Shown: positions 63,290-64,000 of the stretch, piece by piece | Layout of the letters: every line of letters begins with the position of its first letter | Position numbering within the stretch: the first letter of the stretch is position 1 | Assembly: GCF_000247815.1 (NCBI RefSeq) | Contig: NC_021674.1 | Span: 32,971,462 to 33,035,461, forward strand | From: Ficedula albicollis | Lineage: Eukaryota > Chordata > Aves > Passeriformes > Muscicapidae | Reading direction: 5' to 3' | Length of the DNA stretch: 64,000 nt | Program-made: the position numbers and the translations under genes | The notes under the pieces: generated by a model | What the model was told of the DNA's origin: nothing | Seen by the model: the letters and a program-made list of their open reading frames with translations, nothing else | Databases searched by the model: none

Positions 63290-63600
63290 GGTCCCAAAAG
63301 GATTTTTCCCTGGAGGCTGCTGCTGTGGGCTCTGGGGGATGAAGGCTCAGCTAGTGCCAGGTCCTGTCAGGTGCTGCCAGGGCTGGGTGACAGGAGCTGG
63401 TGGCCAGGGCCACTGGCATGGCACAGGCAGGGCAGGGCTGTGGGGAGATGGAGCCCGGACCTGCCATAGGGATGAGGCTGGAAAGGGCTGCAAAACCCCA
63501 GTGCAGGCTGTGGAAAGGCTTCTCCCCTGTGAGCTGCTTCATGTGGGCCCTGGCACTGGTGGAGCTGCAGTTTAGCAAAGCCTAGGATTAGGATTAGAAG
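63290..63600. other. GC-rich block, unclassified
   Basis: Noticeably more GC-rich than the rest of the intron, with repeated CAGG/GCTG words and overlapping chance ORFs on both strands. No splice-bounded frame matches the KIF26B sequence expected next, and no repeat family is recognised. It could be a fragment of an LTR element or a small CpG-poor regulatory block. Confidence 0.3.
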
Positions 63601-64000
63601 GTGTAAGCCTAGAGCTGCATCTGTCGTGGGGCTGCAAAGAGGCTGTGAAGTTATGGAGCAGTCTGCACAAAGAATTTCTCCCTCAGTGGTTTGTTGAGAA
63701 ATTTGGCTGAGTGTTGATATAGGGGATGGGAGGAATTTCTGCATTGCCTGCAAAACTCACTGTACAGTAACATCTACCAGATTCTCCAAGCAATCTTGTG
63801 TTCATAGCTCATGGGAAACACAGCAGTGGATAGACCTGTCTGAACTGTAGTTTTTTTCTGGACTGCTCAGTTTGTTCAGCACCCTTTATTTTTACACTGG
63901 AACTAGTATATATTCAAATTTTTTTTGACTCCCGCTGTGGAGGGTCATCGGAGATGAGTACAGGAGTGACACTCATCTCTCTGCACCTTATTACATTGAC

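Larger units (their letters stand above)
46500..64000 (+). other. KIF26B: KIF26B intron, 5' part (partial)
   Basis: Noncoding sequence after the second exon; it runs off the window, so the intron is at least 17.5 kb. It holds a compound tandem-duplication block just after the exon, a CpG cluster, further tandem duplications, an old CR1 copy, an antisense CR1 fragment and a GC-rich block near the end. Stretches 48290-50347, 50685-55825, 57123-58119, 58791-60853 and 61398-62380 hold no recognisable gene or repeat family apart from simple repeats. Confidence 0.85.

Overview
This window looks like bird genomic DNA lying inside one large gene, KIF26B, read on the + strand. Two exons carry clear KIF26B coding sequence upstream of the motor domain: 18672-19205 (178 codons) and 46333-46499 (55 codons plus 2 bases). 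Both have canonical splice sites and join in frame, Gln to Ile. Everything else is intron: the end of one intron (1-18671), one complete intron of 27,127 bp (19206-46332) and the start of a third (46500-64000). The start codon, the motor domain and the rest of the protein lie outside the window. I found no other gene, no structural RNA gene and no CRISPR array.

The lineage call rests on the interspersed repeats. The recognisable ones are CR1 LINE fragments with the avian-type 3' region and reverse transcriptase (2834-3061 +, 38009-38695 +, 38696-39530 -, 62381-62785 -), plus one much older archosaur/turtle-like CR1 (58120-58790 +) and a possible second old copy near 12050-12170. No mammalian SINEs are seen. 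The introns are AT-rich and CpG-poor, as expected for a long gene on a large avian chromosome. I cannot fix the species.

The most unusual property is the number of local head-to-tail duplications. About two dozen units of roughly 45-290 bp, plus one of 1.49 kb, sit directly beside a 95-100% identical copy, all in direct orientation and nearly all without a spacer. Together they make up roughly 4.5 kb, about 7% of the window. Four loci share a specific order: two identical outer copies around a middle copy that is diverged and sometimes shortened (10904-11365, 20075-20280, 46620-46912, 50348-50684). None touches an exon, but a compound block starts 121 bp after the second exon and another ends 285 bp before it. 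Either this lineage has a high rate of short tandem duplication, or the assembly kept unmerged alleles or contig overlaps as tandem copies. Long reads would decide.

Candidate regulatory DNA: a 20-bp perfect palindrome at 46105-46124 shortly before the second exon, a CpG cluster in repeat-free sequence at 47835-48290 after it, and a weaker block near 21420-21560. An inverted pair of CR1 copies at 38009-39530 could fold into double-stranded RNA in the pre-mRNA.
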